64,000 nucleotides of DNA, from the NCBI RefSeq assembly GCF_003591035.1, contig NZ_QYUO01000001.1, forward strand, positions 930,001 through 994,000, given 5' to 3'. The notes below the pieces were generated by a model. The model was not told where the DNA came from. It saw only the letters and a list, made by a program, of their open reading frames with translations, and ran no database searches. Below are positions 26,767 to 35,673 of this stretch, one piece after another; position 1 is the first letter of the stretch; every line of letters starts with the position of its first letter. Origin of the DNA: Noviherbaspirillum saxi (lineage in GTDB: Bacteria; Pseudomonadota; Gammaproteobacteria; Burkholderiales; Burkholderiaceae_D). The translations under genes were made by a program, and so were the position numbers.

Positions 26767-27519
26767 ATGCGCGCATCCATGAACCGGTTTACTGCCTCAT
26801 TCGTTCATATGCTTGGCAGTGCATGTGTTGTTGCACTCGTTTTTTTATTGGTTTGGCTGGTCTGGTACCCGGGAAGAATGTTTGAGGCGGCCAGCGGCAC
26901 CAATTTGATGATGATTCTGATTCTCGTCGATGTTACGCTCGGTCCGCTGATTACATTGATTATTTTCTCTCCGGGTAAGCCATCGCTCAAATCGGACCTG
27001 ACAGTCGTGGTGGTATTGCAGATAGCTTTTCTGCTCTATGGTATATGGTCCATTTATTCGGCGCGGCCCGTATATATCCCTTTTGACGAGGATCGCTTTT
27101 ACTTGGTGACGGCGAGCGACATCGATCCAGAGGACCGGAAAAAAGTAAAAGATCCGGTGTTTCAGTCGTTTCCCGCCTTAGGGCCGAAGATCGTCGGCAC
27201 AGTACTGCCTGATGACCCGAAAATGCGGGAAAGAATCAAGTTTGGCGGATTGCTCGGCATGGGCATTCAGCTCTTGCCGCAATATTATGTGCCCTATGGA
27301 CAGGCGGCAGCGAGCGTCAAGGCTGTCGCACTACCTGCCAAGCAACTCATGAAGAAGATGACTGGCGTCTCGGAGGACGATGTTTCCCGCTTGCATGCAT
27401 ATGAGGAGAAAAAACGCGTGGCCGGGAAGAACGTAGTTTTCGTCCGACTTGTGACCCGGAAATTCATGTTGTATGTTGCGGTGGATGAAGCCAGTGGCGA
27501 GGTCATCGAGATACTTTAA
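26767..27519 (+). CDS. TfpX/TfpZ-family type IV pilin accessory protein
   Basis: This 250-residue inner-membrane protein has three N-terminal hydrophobic segments (about 12-34, 43-66, 76-97) with the family pattern LVWYPGRMFEAASGTNLM, LVDVTLGPLITLIIF and YGIWSIYSARPVYIPFDEDRF. A soluble, probably periplasmic, domain follows. In Pseudomonas aeruginosa, TfpX, TfpY and TfpZ proteins are encoded beside particular pilin alleles and are needed for their assembly, acting as pilin-specific chaperone-like factors. Here it lies 2.9 kb from pilA with two enzymes between them, supporting one functional locus. A short hairpin followed by a T run (26706-26726) separates it from the preceding gene. Confidence 0.88.
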   Translation: MRASMNRFTASFVHMLGSACVVALVFLLVWLVWYPGRMFEAASGTNLMMILILVDVTLGPLITLIIFSPGKPSLKSDLTVVVVLQIAFLLYGIWSIYSARPVYIPFDEDRFYLVTASDIDPEDRKKVKDPVFQSFPALGPKIVGTVLPDDPKMRERIKFGGLLGMGIQLLPQYYVPYGQAAASVKAVALPAKQLMKKMTGVSEDDVSRLHAYEEKKRVAGKNVVFVRLVTRKFMLYVAVDEASGEVIEIL

Positions 27520-27552
27520 TTTTCAGACTCAACTCCCGTCCGTGCAGTCGGT

Positions 27553-28062
27553 TCAGGCATGCCAGTCGCCAGATTTTCCGCCTCGCTTTTCCTGAACACA
27601 CACATCGGTCATCACCATGCCACGGTCAACTGCTTTGCACATGTCATAAATCGTGAGCAGGCCAATCTGAACAGCGGTCAGCGCTTCCATTTCGACACCG
27701 GTTTTCCCGTAGGTTTCGACGACAGCTTCACAGCGTATGGACGATGCTTCGGGATCGCTGGAGAAATCGACAGTCACTTTCGTTAACGCCAGCGGATGAC
27801 ATAGCGGAATTAGATCACTCGTCTTCTTTGCGCCCATGATCGCCGCAATCCTGGCGATTCCCAGCACGTCTCCCTTCTTCGCCGAGCCTGACTGGATAAT
27901 TGCCAGTGTCTCCGGCTTCATCCGTATGGTCCCGGTCGCCACTGCCATGCGGTGCGTTTCTGCCTTCGCGCCAACATTGACCATATGCGCTTGCCCGGTC
28001 GCGTCGAAATGCGTAAGACCGCCATTATCAGCGTCATTGTCTTTGTGTTCTTTTGTGTCCAT
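27553..28062 (-). CDS. moaC: Cyclic pyranopterin monophosphate synthase (MoaC)
   Basis: MoaC, with MoaA, converts GTP-derived cyclic dihydro-GTP to cyclic pyranopterin monophosphate, the first stage of molybdenum cofactor synthesis. The ATG at 28062 gives 169 residues with [45 protein letters not shown] and [11 protein letters not shown], all characteristic. It is a single gene, convergent with the TfpX/TfpZ gene and divergent from the M48 protease. Other moa genes are not in the window. Confidence 0.96.
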   Translation of the reverse strand: MDTKEHKDNDADNGGLTHFDATGQAHMVNVGAKAETHRMAVATGTIRMKPETLAIIQSGSAKKGDVLGIARIAAIMGAKKTSDLIPLCHPLALTKVTVDFSSDPEASSIRCEAVVETYGKTGVEMEALTAVQIGLLTIYDMCKAVDRGMVMTDVCVQEKRGGKSGDWHA

Positions 28063-28084
28063 AAGTAACAAACCTGAGTCCGTA

Positions 28085-28112
28085 TTGAAGAGGTTGCGTG
28101 TACGGGTATCAT
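28085..28112 (+). promoter_or_regulatory. Candidate sigma-70 promoter of the M48 protease gene
   Basis: TTGAAG (28085-28090) and TATCAT (28107-28112) are separated by 16 bases. The predicted start near 28119 leaves a leader of about 39 bases before the ATG at 28158. Confidence 0.5.
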
Positions 28113-28157
28113 AGCATCGTGAAATCCAAATTCTTTTTCCGAAACGGGGTTCCCGCA

Positions 28158-29654
28158 ATGCGGGCGATGACGGCGCTGACGCTGGCAGCCGCGCTTGTCT
28201 TCCCTGCCTGGCATCCCTCCGTGGCAACTGCCCAAAACCTTCCCAGCCTCGGCGACACCGAGCGCGAAGCCCTGTCCCCGTTAATGGAACGCAAGCTCGG
28301 CGAGCAGATCATGCGGGAAATCCGCCGTGACCGCGATTTCCTCGATGACGATCCGACGCTGGAATATCTGAACAATTTCGGCACCAATCTGTTGGCGGTG
28401 CAGCCGGAAGCGCGCGGCGAGGCGCTCTACGATTTTTACTTTTTCGCAGTACGCGATTCCATGCTCAATGCCTTCGCCTTGCCAGGCGGATTCATCGGCG
28501 TACATTCGGCCCTCGTACTTGCCGCCCAGAACGAGTCCGAACTGGCCTCGGTAATGGCGCATGAAATCGGTCACGTCTCCCAGCGGCATATCGCACGCAT
28601 GCTGGGCAAGCAAAAGCAGGATGCACTGATTCCTTTGGCTGCGGCCGTCCTGGCTGCCTTGGCTGCGCGCTCCAGCCCCGATACTTCGGCGGCCTTGCTG
28701 ATGGGTGGGCAGGGCGTTGCCATCCAGCGGCAACTCAATTTCAGCCGCGATGCCGAGCGTGAGGCCGACCGGGTCGGGCTGCAGATTTTGCGGGATGCAG
28801 GCTACGATACGTCGGGCATGATCGCCTTCTTCGGGCGTATGCAGAATGCGACGCGGTCGTACACCGATTCGGCGCCGGCTTATCTGCGCTCGCACCCGTT
28901 GACGACCGAACGCATGGCAGACATCGAGGCGCGCACCCGTAATCAGCGTTACCGGCAACGCGCCGACAGCCTCGACTTTCATTTGATTCGCGCCCGTCTT
29001 CGCATCTTGCAGGATCCGTCCTCGCATGGATTGCGTACCGCTTCCACGGACTTCGACAATCAGTTGCAGCTCAAGACACGTATGCAAGTCGTGTCAGCCA
29101 AGTATGGTCAGGCCGTGATTGCGCTGCGACAGGGCAATGCCGGCAAAGCGCAAGCCTTGCTGCAGGAGGTATACGCAGCGGCCCAAGGACCTTCTGCTCC
29201 GGTGCAAAGTCCGGTACTGTCCAGCCTGGCGATCGAGATCAAGCTTGCAGTCAATGACGTGGACGCGGCATTGAAGGAAGCAGAAAGCGCCAAGGCAAAG
29301 TTTCCGCTTTCGCGCGGCATCGCAAGGCAATATACGGATGCACTGATACGCGCCGGTCGCAACGACGAGGCGGCGAATTACCTGCGCGACCAGATTCAGC
29401 TATACCGCACAGATGCCAAGCTGCAGGACCAGCTCGCGCGTGCCTATGCGGCGCAAGGAAAGCAGGCTCTGCAGCATCTGGCGTTGGCAGAGGCATATGC
29501 AATCAATGGCGCAATGCCGGCCGCAATCGACCAGCTAGGTATCGCGCGCCGGGCGCCTGATGCGTCGTTCTATGATCAGGCAGTGATCGATGCGCGCGAA
29601 CGCGAGCTCAAGGCGCGCTGGATGGAAGAAATGAAGGAAGCGCGCGAACGTTAA
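28158..29654 (+). CDS. Periplasmic M48-family metalloprotease with TPR-like C-terminus (BepA-like)
   Basis: The ATG at 28158 begins a signal peptide ([20 protein letters not shown], cleavage probably after VATA). The zinc site is HEIGH (135-139), with the third ligand Glu202 in EREADRVG. The remaining half is helical with repeats resembling TPRs. In Escherichia coli the homologue BepA/YfgC helps assemble LptD and degrades stalled outer-membrane proteins. The 498-residue length and layout match that group. A GTG at 28119 would add 13 residues, but I see no reason to prefer it. It converges on the next gene with 6 bases between stops. Confidence 0.9.
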   Translation: MRAMTALTLAAALVFPAWHPSVATAQNLPSLGDTEREALSPLMERKLGEQIMREIRRDRDFLDDDPTLEYLNNFGTNLLAVQPEARGEALYDFYFFAVRDSMLNAFALPGGFIGVHSALVLAAQNESELASVMAHEIGHVSQRHIARMLGKQKQDALIPLAAAVLAALAARSSPDTSAALLMGGQGVAIQRQLNFSRDAEREADRVGLQILRDAGYDTSGMIAFFGRMQNATRSYTDSAPAYLRSHPLTTERMADIEARTRNQRYRQRADSLDFHLIRARLRILQDPSSHGLRTASTDFDNQLQLKTRMQVVSAKYGQAVIALRQGNAGKAQALLQEVYAAAQGPSAPVQSPVLSSLAIEIKLAVNDVDAALKEAESAKAKFPLSRGIARQYTDALIRAGRNDEAANYLRDQIQLYRTDAKLQDQLARAYAAQGKQALQHLALAEAYAINGAMPAAIDQLGIARRAPDASFYDQAVIDARERELKARWMEEMKEARER

Positions 29655-29660
29655 GACGCT

Positions 29661-30272
29661 CTATGCTGCGGGCTTGCCGTCGGGTTGCGGCGCGCTGACA
29701 AAATTAAAACGTTCCGCGAGCGCATCGCGCCGGAGATATCCGACTGAAGTGCGCCGCCTACCATCGTCGAAATCGAGCTTGCCTGACTTGCCCTTGTCTT
29801 CAAGCCAGGCAAGCAATTCTTCGTCGCTGATGACGTTCCCGCCTGATCGCAAGAAGGGCAGGCATTGCGCCATATCTCGGTCGTCGACCAGCACGATTTT
29901 CTGTCCACTCCGGAATACCAGTTGCCCGCCATCGGTGAGCCATGCCTCATCGACCGCCGCCAGCGGATCGCCCGTATGCAGCACAAAGCCATGGGATGGA
30001 TCGGTGCGCGCAATATAGGGCGTCGCTTCCAGGTTCACATACACCCTTTGCGGCCCGTTCTGGAAATACCATCGCCCCTGTTCATCCGAAGTGTAGTTGC
30101 GGTTGATGAATCCCAGCAGCGCGGCATTCGCTATCTTGTCGCCCGGCAGGCGCAGTGTCTGCGCGCGCTCATCGCGCATGCGCCAGACGCCGCGCGCATC
30201 GAGCCCCAGCCAGCCGTAGCAGTGCGGTACGTTCGGCCATTTGGTCATTGCCTGCTTGACGATCTCGTCCAT
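29661..30272 (-). CDS. Conserved hypothetical protein (betaproteobacterial DUF)
   Basis: This 203-residue soluble protein begins MDEIVKQAMTKWPNVPHCYG and contains LGLDARGVWRMRDERAQ, GFINRNYTSDEQGRWYFQNG and PYIARTD. I recognise it as a family widespread in Burkholderiales without known function, but I cannot give the domain number with certainty. There is no signal peptide or membrane helix. It follows the YheT-like hydrolase gene by 49 bases on the same strand and may be co-transcribed with it. Confidence 0.65.
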   Translation of the reverse strand: MDEIVKQAMTKWPNVPHCYGWLGLDARGVWRMRDERAQTLRLPGDKIANAALLGFINRNYTSDEQGRWYFQNGPQRVYVNLEATPYIARTDPSHGFVLHTGDPLAAVDEAWLTDGGQLVFRSGQKIVLVDDRDMAQCLPFLRSGGNVISDEELLAWLEDKGKSGKLDFDDGRRRTSVGYLRRDALAERFNFVSAPQPDGKPAA

Positions 30273-30321
30273 GTGTCTTCTTTCTTATGCGATGCTTGCA
30301 GGTCTGCGAATGTGGACCTGC

Positions 30322-31275
30322 TCACGCGGCTTGCAGAAAATCCGTTATGCGCCTTGGCAGCCAATCGAGGCGGCCCGGCAATCCGCCGATCGCAAAACCG
30401 ACATGCCCGCCCTCTGCAGGATAGTCGAGCGTTACGCTCGACGATGCCGATCGCGGCAAATGATGCGCGGGCAGAAAGGGGTCGTTCTTCGCGTTCAATA
30501 CCAGCGTCGGCACCGTGATGTCGCTCAGTACATGCTTTGCGCTGGCGCGATGCCAGTAGTCGTCGGTATCGCGATAGCCATGCAGGGGTGCCGTCACGAT
30601 ATTGTCGAACTCGTAGAGGTTGCGCGCACGCAGCATGGTTTCCTGATCGAACAAGCCCGGAAACTGCTTCAGCTTTTGCATGCATTTCGGCTTGAGCGTT
30701 TGCAGGAAGACGCGTGTGTAAATCATGTTGAAACCGCGTGACAGTGCAGCACCGCCACCGGCCAGATCGAGCGGTGCGGAGACCGCGCACGCGGCGTCGA
30801 TGATATTTGCCTGCTGCTGCGATTCGCCTAGCCAGCGCAGTAGCGCATTACCGCCGAGCGACACGCCGCTGGCATAAAATTTTGCGGCGGGATCCTGTGT
30901 CTTGCGCAGCGCATGCAAGCGCCGGATGATCCAGTCGACTTCGCCGGCATCGCCGGAATGATAGAAGCGCGGTGCATGGTTGAGTTCGCCCGAGCAGCCG
31001 CGAAAATGCGGCACTGCGCCCGACCAGCCGAGTGCGGCCGCTTGCGCCATCAGCGAGCGTGCATAGTGGCTGTCGGAAGAACCTTCCAGGCCATGGAATA
31101 AAACGACAAAGGGTTGCCCGCGCTTGCCGTCGACAAAATCGACATCGATGAAATCTCCGTCCGGTGTCGGCCAGCGTTCGCGCCGGAAATTCACATTCGG
31201 CTTGGGAATGCATTTGGCCGGGTAGATCGTTTGCAGATGTCCGCCGGGCAGCCAGGAAGGAGCAGGATAGTTCAT
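30322..31275 (-). CDS. YheT-type alpha/beta hydrolase
   Basis: This 317-residue member of the alpha/beta hydrolase fold is close to E. coli YheT. The N-terminus has WLPGGHLQTIYP, typical of the group. The oxyanion region is LFHGLEGSSDSHY, the nucleophile elbow ASGVSLGGNALLRW, the acid NAKNDPFLP, and the catalytic His lies in GGHVGF. Family members are esterase-like enzymes of poorly known physiological role, probably cytoplasmic. The ATG at 31275 is preferred over a TTG at 31287 that would overlap the preceding gene. Confidence 0.88.
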   Translation of the reverse strand: MNYPAPSWLPGGHLQTIYPAKCIPKPNVNFRRERWPTPDGDFIDVDFVDGKRGQPFVVLFHGLEGSSDSHYARSLMAQAAALGWSGAVPHFRGCSGELNHAPRFYHSGDAGEVDWIIRRLHALRKTQDPAAKFYASGVSLGGNALLRWLGESQQQANIIDAACAVSAPLDLAGGGAALSRGFNMIYTRVFLQTLKPKCMQKLKQFPGLFDQETMLRARNLYEFDNIVTAPLHGYRDTDDYWHRASAKHVLSDITVPTLVLNAKNDPFLPAHHLPRSASSSVTLDYPAEGGHVGFAIGGLPGRLDWLPRRITDFLQAA

Positions 31276-31283
31276 CGATAAAC

Positions 31284-31715
31284 TCAATGCAGCAATGCAC
31301 TCACCGAAATATCGGGCGGCGCTTCGCCCGGCACTACCGACGCGTGGTGCGTCACGATCCGCCAGCCCATATGCGTCTTGACATAGACATTGGTCGCAAG
31401 GATGTGTATGTCGCGCTGGCGGGACACCGTGCGATGGACTTCCTCGATGATGTTGTGCACGGAGGTCAGCATGTTTTGCGTGACATGCAGTTGTACCGGC
31501 CGTATGTGTACGCCGCCTTGTTCAAAAATCGATTCCCAAGCCGTGCGGATCGATGCATGGCCAACCAGACGCGGCGCGCCGGGATGGATGCAGACGATGT
31601 CTTCTTCATCCGCCCAAAGCGCCATCACGGCATCCACATCGGCACGGCTGATCGCTTCATAGAATGCCGCTTCGGTTTCTTCAGGGGTTTCGAGTATTTT
31701 GTTGAATGTAGGCAT
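31284..31715 (-). CDS. SnoaL/ketosteroid isomerase-like (NTF2-fold) protein
   Basis: The start MPTFNKILETPEETEAAFYE (31715) gives 143 residues. The pattern AISRADVDAVMALWADEEDIVCIHPGAPRLVG, with a later WRIVTHHAS, is typical of the SnoaL-like/DUF4440 branch of the NTF2 fold, a cone-shaped pocket protein that may be enzymatic or ligand binding. No substrate is evident. The stop lies 8 bases upstream of the YheT-like gene, suggesting co-transcription. Confidence 0.8.
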   Translation of the reverse strand: MPTFNKILETPEETEAAFYEAISRADVDAVMALWADEEDIVCIHPGAPRLVGHASIRTAWESIFEQGGVHIRPVQLHVTQNMLTSVHNIIEEVHRTVSRQRDIHILATNVYVKTHMGWRIVTHHASVVPGEAPPDISVSALLH

Positions 31716-31901
31716 GGTGGGTCGATGTCCTTTCCGGACGGAATGTGTCCGAAAGTAAAGCAGGAAAAGCTTACGCCGGAAAGAAGAGTATAGAGCAACG
31801 GCCTGTGGTCGAAGGTTCGCATCGCGAGGTATGTCGTGACGCTGTTCCGTGAAAAGGAAGGTGTCACGACAAGCGACTTTCAATATCAACCGCGATGGCG
31901 C

Positions 31902-32108
31902 TTAATGTCCTTTCACTACCGCACCCGGCTTGAGGCGATAGACGGTGCCGCAATACGAACACTTGCCTTCGCCGTGGTGATCCAGTGAGATAAAGACGCG
32001 CGGATGCGAAGACCAGATCGGCATGGCCGGGTTAGGGCAGTGTGCGGGAAGATCCTTGCCGTCGAGTTCGACGTAACTCATGTTCTGTTGCTGCTGTGCT
32101 TGGGTCAT
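31902..32108 (-). CDS. CHCC-type zinc-finger domain protein
   Basis: This 68-residue protein contains HCPNPAMPIWSSHPRVFISL followed by CSYCGTVYRL. The His and three Cys pattern is that of the zf-CHCC family, related to the zinc-binding end of mitochondrial complex I subunit NDUFS6. The role in bacteria is unclear. The start may be the ATG at 32108 or at 32081 (MSYVELDGKDLP). It follows ilvE by 21 bases on the same strand, an association common in Burkholderiales. Confidence 0.85.
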   Translation of the reverse strand: MTQAQQQQNMSYVELDGKDLPAHCPNPAMPIWSSHPRVFISLDHHGEGKCSYCGTVYRLKPGAVVKGH

Positions 32109-32129
32109 GGAATGTGTGCTTGAGAGTAG

Positions 32130-33050
32130 TTAAACCAGGGTCAGCCAGTGCTGGTATTGCGGCGCCTTGCCTGCGACGACATCGAAGAACAGTGATTGCA
32201 GCTTTTCGGTGATCGGGCCGCGCTTGCCTTCGCCGATCTGACGGTTATCGAGTTCGCGGATCGGCGTGATTTCTGCGGCGGTGCCAGTGAAGAAGGCTTC
32301 GTCGCAGCAATACATTTCATCGCGCGTGATGCGCTTCTCGATGACTTCGATACCCAGGTCGCGCGCCATGGTCAGCACCGCGTCGCGCGTAATACCGTCG
32401 AGGCAGGAGGCGAGGTCAGGAGTGTAGATCTTGCCGTTCTTGACGATGAAAACATTTTCACCCGAACCCTCCGACACATAGCCTTCGGTATCGAGCAGCA
32501 GCGCTTCATCGTAGCCGTCGGTCAGCGCTTCCTGATTGGCCAGAATCGAATTGATGTAATAACCGCAGGCCTTTGCGCGCACCAGCGAGACATTGACGTG
32601 ATGGCGGGTGAAGGACGACGTCTTGACGCGAATGCCCTTGGCCAGACCGTCTTCGCCGAGATACGCGCCCCACGGCCATGCGGCGACGGCGACGTGGATG
32701 GTGTTGCCCTTGGCGGAAATGCCGAGCTTTTCGGAACCGATCCAGACCAGCGGACGCAGGTAGCAGGATTCGAGCTTGTTTTCGCGTACCACCTGAAGCT
32801 GCGCCTGCACGATGGTTTCCATGTCGAAGGGAATATTCAACTGGAAGATCTTGGCGGAATTGAACAGGCGCTGCGTATGTTCCTTGAGGCGGAAAATCGC
32901 CGTGCCCTTGTCGGTCTTGTAGGCGCGCACGCCTTCGAATACGCCCATCCCATAGTGCAGTGTATGAGTGAGCACATGCACCGTCGCGTCGCGCCAGTCG
33001 ATGAGTTCGCCGTCTTTCCAGATTTTTCCATCGCGGTCGGACATGGACAT
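32130..33050 (-). CDS. ilvE: Branched-chain amino acid aminotransferase
   Basis: IlvE catalyses the PLP-dependent last step of leucine, isoleucine and valine synthesis and the first of their breakdown. The ATG at 33050 has GGAG eight bases upstream and gives 306 residues. Landmarks are HYGMGVFEGVRAY, YLRPLVWIGSEKLG, the PLP lysine in RAKACGYYINS, EGSGENVFIV, GITRDAVLTMARDLG and FFTGTAAEITPI. The enzyme is cytoplasmic fold-type IV. It is adjacent to azlCD on the opposite strand, which fits branched-chain amino acid metabolism. Confidence 0.96.
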   Translation of the reverse strand: MSMSDRDGKIWKDGELIDWRDATVHVLTHTLHYGMGVFEGVRAYKTDKGTAIFRLKEHTQRLFNSAKIFQLNIPFDMETIVQAQLQVVRENKLESCYLRPLVWIGSEKLGISAKGNTIHVAVAAWPWGAYLGEDGLAKGIRVKTSSFTRHHVNVSLVRAKACGYYINSILANQEALTDGYDEALLLDTEGYVSEGSGENVFIVKNGKIYTPDLASCLDGITRDAVLTMARDLGIEVIEKRITRDEMYCCDEAFFTGTAAEITPIRELDNRQIGEGKRGPITEKLQSLFFDVVAGKAPQYQHWLTLV

Positions 33051-33261
33051 AGTGAGGTCTCCAAAAATTGTCACAAAACTTCGATTTTAGCCCATCCCAA
33101 CAGGGGTGAAAATTCATCTGTAGAATGAGGCCCCAAGGTTTCAGTATTCATTCACTTCATGACCGGTCGAGGATGACGATTCATCGCATTCGCAACAGCC
33201 ACCGGTTGTCAATCAGACATGACAGCGTCACAAGCGCGGTTCTGCCTGCAGGCTAAACCAT

Positions 33262-34014
33262 ATGAGCAATACACAAGCAAGCACGACGGAGCTCATGTCC
33301 GCCGGCGTCGAAAAGCGCGCTTTCCGCGATGGCTTCAAGGCGTGCGCACCCACGATTCCGGGAATCTTCGCCTGGGGTATGGTCGCCGGGATGGCGATGG
33401 TCAAAAGCGATCTGTCGATTCTCCAGTCCTTGGGGATGACTTTCCTGGTATTTGCCGGTTCCGCACAGCTGGCATCGCTGCCGCTGATGGCAGCCAATGT
33501 ACCGCTGAGCGTCGTGTTTCTCACCGCGCTGGTGGTCAATCTGCGTTTCGTGATCTTTGCTGCCGCCATTGCGCCGCATTTTGCGCATCTGCCTTGGTAC
33601 AAGCGCTTGTGGCATGGCTATTTCAACGCCGACGTCACGATGGGATTGTTTCCGCAGCGGTTTCCGGCTGAAACGGTGCCGCACAAGGAAGGAAAGGTCG
33701 GTTACTTCACTGGCATTGGCTATCCAAACTGGTGTGCATGGCAGTCAGGTTCCGTGGCGGGTATTTTGCTGGCAAGCCAGATCCCGCAGAGCTGGGGCAT
33801 CGGTTTCGCCGGGACGCTGGCGCTGCTGGCCATCACGATTCCGCTGACGATTAACATGGCGGCACTGGCTGGCGTGGTAGTGGCCGGCGCGGTGGCGGTT
33901 GCCGCCGCCGGGCTGCCGTACAAGCTCGGCCTGTTGGTGGCGGTCATCGTCGGCATGATGGCGGCAATGGCGGTCGATACCGTCCTCGACCGGAAAAAGG
34001 GGGAAGACGAATGA
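33262..34014 (+). CDS. azlC: AzlC-family branched-chain amino acid exporter, large subunit
   Basis: AzlC-type proteins with a small AzlD partner export branched-chain amino acids or analogues (BrnFE type). The 250-residue protein has about seven hydrophobic helices and the conserved KACAPTIPGIFAWGMVAG, VFAGSAQLASLPLM and VVNLRFVIFAAAI. The stop overlaps the azlD start by four bases. It is divergent from ilvE, so both may respond to the same amino acid pools. Substrate specificity is inferred from the family only. Confidence 0.88.
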   Translation: MSNTQASTTELMSAGVEKRAFRDGFKACAPTIPGIFAWGMVAGMAMVKSDLSILQSLGMTFLVFAGSAQLASLPLMAANVPLSVVFLTALVVNLRFVIFAAAIAPHFAHLPWYKRLWHGYFNADVTMGLFPQRFPAETVPHKEGKVGYFTGIGYPNWCAWQSGSVAGILLASQIPQSWGIGFAGTLALLAITIPLTINMAALAGVVVAGAVAVAAAGLPYKLGLLVAVIVGMMAAMAVDTVLDRKKGEDE

Positions 34015-34334
34015 GCGATCTGGATGTCTGGGCTTCGATCGGACTGCTGTTGCTTGCCACACTGCTAACAAGGGGCTCGTTTTTCCTGTTCGGTCATGCC
34101 GTCAAGATTCCAGCCAAAGTGCAGCATGCGCTGCGCTACGCCCCGGCTGCCGCGCTGGCTGCGATTATCGTGCCCGACATGGTGTTGATGAACGGTGCGT
34201 TGCAACTGAACTGGATGAACCCGAAGCTGATGGCCGGCCTGGCGGCGACAGCCTTCTTCCTGGTCAAGCGCCACATGCTCGGCACCATCATTGTCGGCAT
34301 GGCCGTGTACAGTTTGCTTAGAATCATCTTATAA
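34011..34334 (+). CDS. azlD: AzlD-family small exporter subunit
   Basis: This 107-residue protein with four hydrophobic helices shows the AzlD pattern LLATLLTRGSFFLFG, HALRYAPAAALAAIIVPD and NPKLMAGLAATAFFLVKRHM. It overlaps azlC by an ATGA junction, and the two presumably form one complex in the inner membrane. pgk starts 77 bases downstream. Confidence 0.87.
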   Translation: MSDLDVWASIGLLLLATLLTRGSFFLFGHAVKIPAKVQHALRYAPAAALAAIIVPDMVLMNGALQLNWMNPKLMAGLAATAFFLVKRHMLGTIIVGMAVYSLLRIIL

Positions 34335-34411
34335 GCTGAAAACGGTTCTTCGGGCAGTGCGGTGGAGTAAAATACGCGCTTTTCCATTCTTTCAATAATT
34401 GTCTGCCTGCC

Positions 34412-35602
34412 ATGCAATTCAACCGTTTGAGCGACCTTACCGCAAGCAACCAACTCCAGGGAAAACGCGTTTTTATCCGCGCCGACCTTAACGTTCCCCA
34501 GGACGCCGCCGGCAATATCACCGAAGACACACGCATCCGGGCTTCGGTGCCGGCGATCCAGCAGGCGTTGCAGGCCGGGGCTGCCGTGATGGTGACTTCG
34601 CACCTCGGCCGCCCGACCGAAGGAGAATTCAAACCGGAAGACTCGCTTGCGCCGATCGCCGGGCGCCTGTCGGAATTGCTTGGCAAGCCGGTTGAGTTGA
34701 AGCAGAACTGGGTCGATGGCGTCGACGTCGCGCCGGGACAGGTCGTGCTGCTGGAGAACTGCCGCGTCAACAAAGGCGAAAAGAAGAACAGCGACGAATT
34801 GGCGCAGAAAATGGCCAAGCTGTGTGACGTCTACGTGAACGATGCATTCGGTACCGCGCACCGCGCCGAAGCCACCACGCATGGCATTGCCAAATTTGCA
34901 CCGATCGCCTGCGCCGGCCCCCTGCTGGCCGCCGAACTCGATGCGCTCGGCAAGGCACTCGGCCAGCCGGCGCGTCCTCTGGTGGCGATCGTTGCAGGCT
35001 CCAAGGTCTCGACCAAACTGACCATTCTCAAATCGCTGGCAGACAAGGTCGACAACCTGATCGTTGGCGGCGGTATCGCCAACACCTTCATGCTCGCGGC
35101 CGGCCTCAAGATCGGCAAGTCGCTGGCCGAAGCCGATCTCGTCGGCGATGCGAAAGCCATTATCGATATGCTGTCCGCGCGCGGCGCCTCGGTGCCGATT
35201 CCGGTCGATGTCGTCTGCGCGAAAGAGTTCTCGCCGACTGCAGTCGCTACGGTCAAGGATGTCAAGGACGTGGCGGACGATGACATGATCCTCGATATCG
35301 GCCCGAAGACTGCGGCGCAGCTCGCGCAGCAACTCGCTACGGCCGGCACCATCGTCTGGAACGGACCGGTCGGCGTGTTCGAATTCGACCAGTTCGGCGA
35401 AGGCACCAAGACGCTGGCGATGGCCATTGCGGAATCGAAGGGCTTTTCGATCGCAGGCGGCGGCGATACGCTGGCTGCGATTGCGAAATACAACATCGCA
35501 GACAAGGTCGGCTATATCTCGACCGGCGGCGGCGCTTTCCTGGAATTCCTGGAAGGGAAGACCTTGCCTGCTGTCGATATCCTTTTGCAACGGGCGAAGT
35601 AA
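34412..35602 (+). CDS. pgk: Phosphoglycerate kinase
   Basis: Pgk transfers phosphate between 1,3-bisphosphoglycerate and ADP in glycolysis and gluconeogenesis. The 396-residue protein has [21 protein letters not shown], the hinge and nucleotide site [40 protein letters not shown] and [12 protein letters not shown]. It is first in the glycolytic series pgk-pyk-fba, all on the same strand with short gaps; no gap gene is present beside it. Confidence 0.97.
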   Translation: MQFNRLSDLTASNQLQGKRVFIRADLNVPQDAAGNITEDTRIRASVPAIQQALQAGAAVMVTSHLGRPTEGEFKPEDSLAPIAGRLSELLGKPVELKQNWVDGVDVAPGQVVLLENCRVNKGEKKNSDELAQKMAKLCDVYVNDAFGTAHRAEATTHGIAKFAPIACAGPLLAAELDALGKALGQPARPLVAIVAGSKVSTKLTILKSLADKVDNLIVGGGIANTFMLAAGLKIGKSLAEADLVGDAKAIIDMLSARGASVPIPVDVVCAKEFSPTAVATVKDVKDVADDDMILDIGPKTAAQLAQQLATAGTIVWNGPVGVFEFDQFGEGTKTLAMAIAESKGFSIAGGGDTLAAIAKYNIADKVGYISTGGGAFLEFLEGKTLPAVDILLQRAK

Positions 35603-35673
35603 TTGCGCTTGTCGCGGCGCGCGTCAGTATGGCGCGTCGCAGTCCGGTCTCCTCGTCCATTGAAAGTTTCATA

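Noticed and set aside
34136..35590. 484-codon open frame on the minus strand
   Set aside because: Antisense to azlD and pgk, both certain genes; no recognisable domain.
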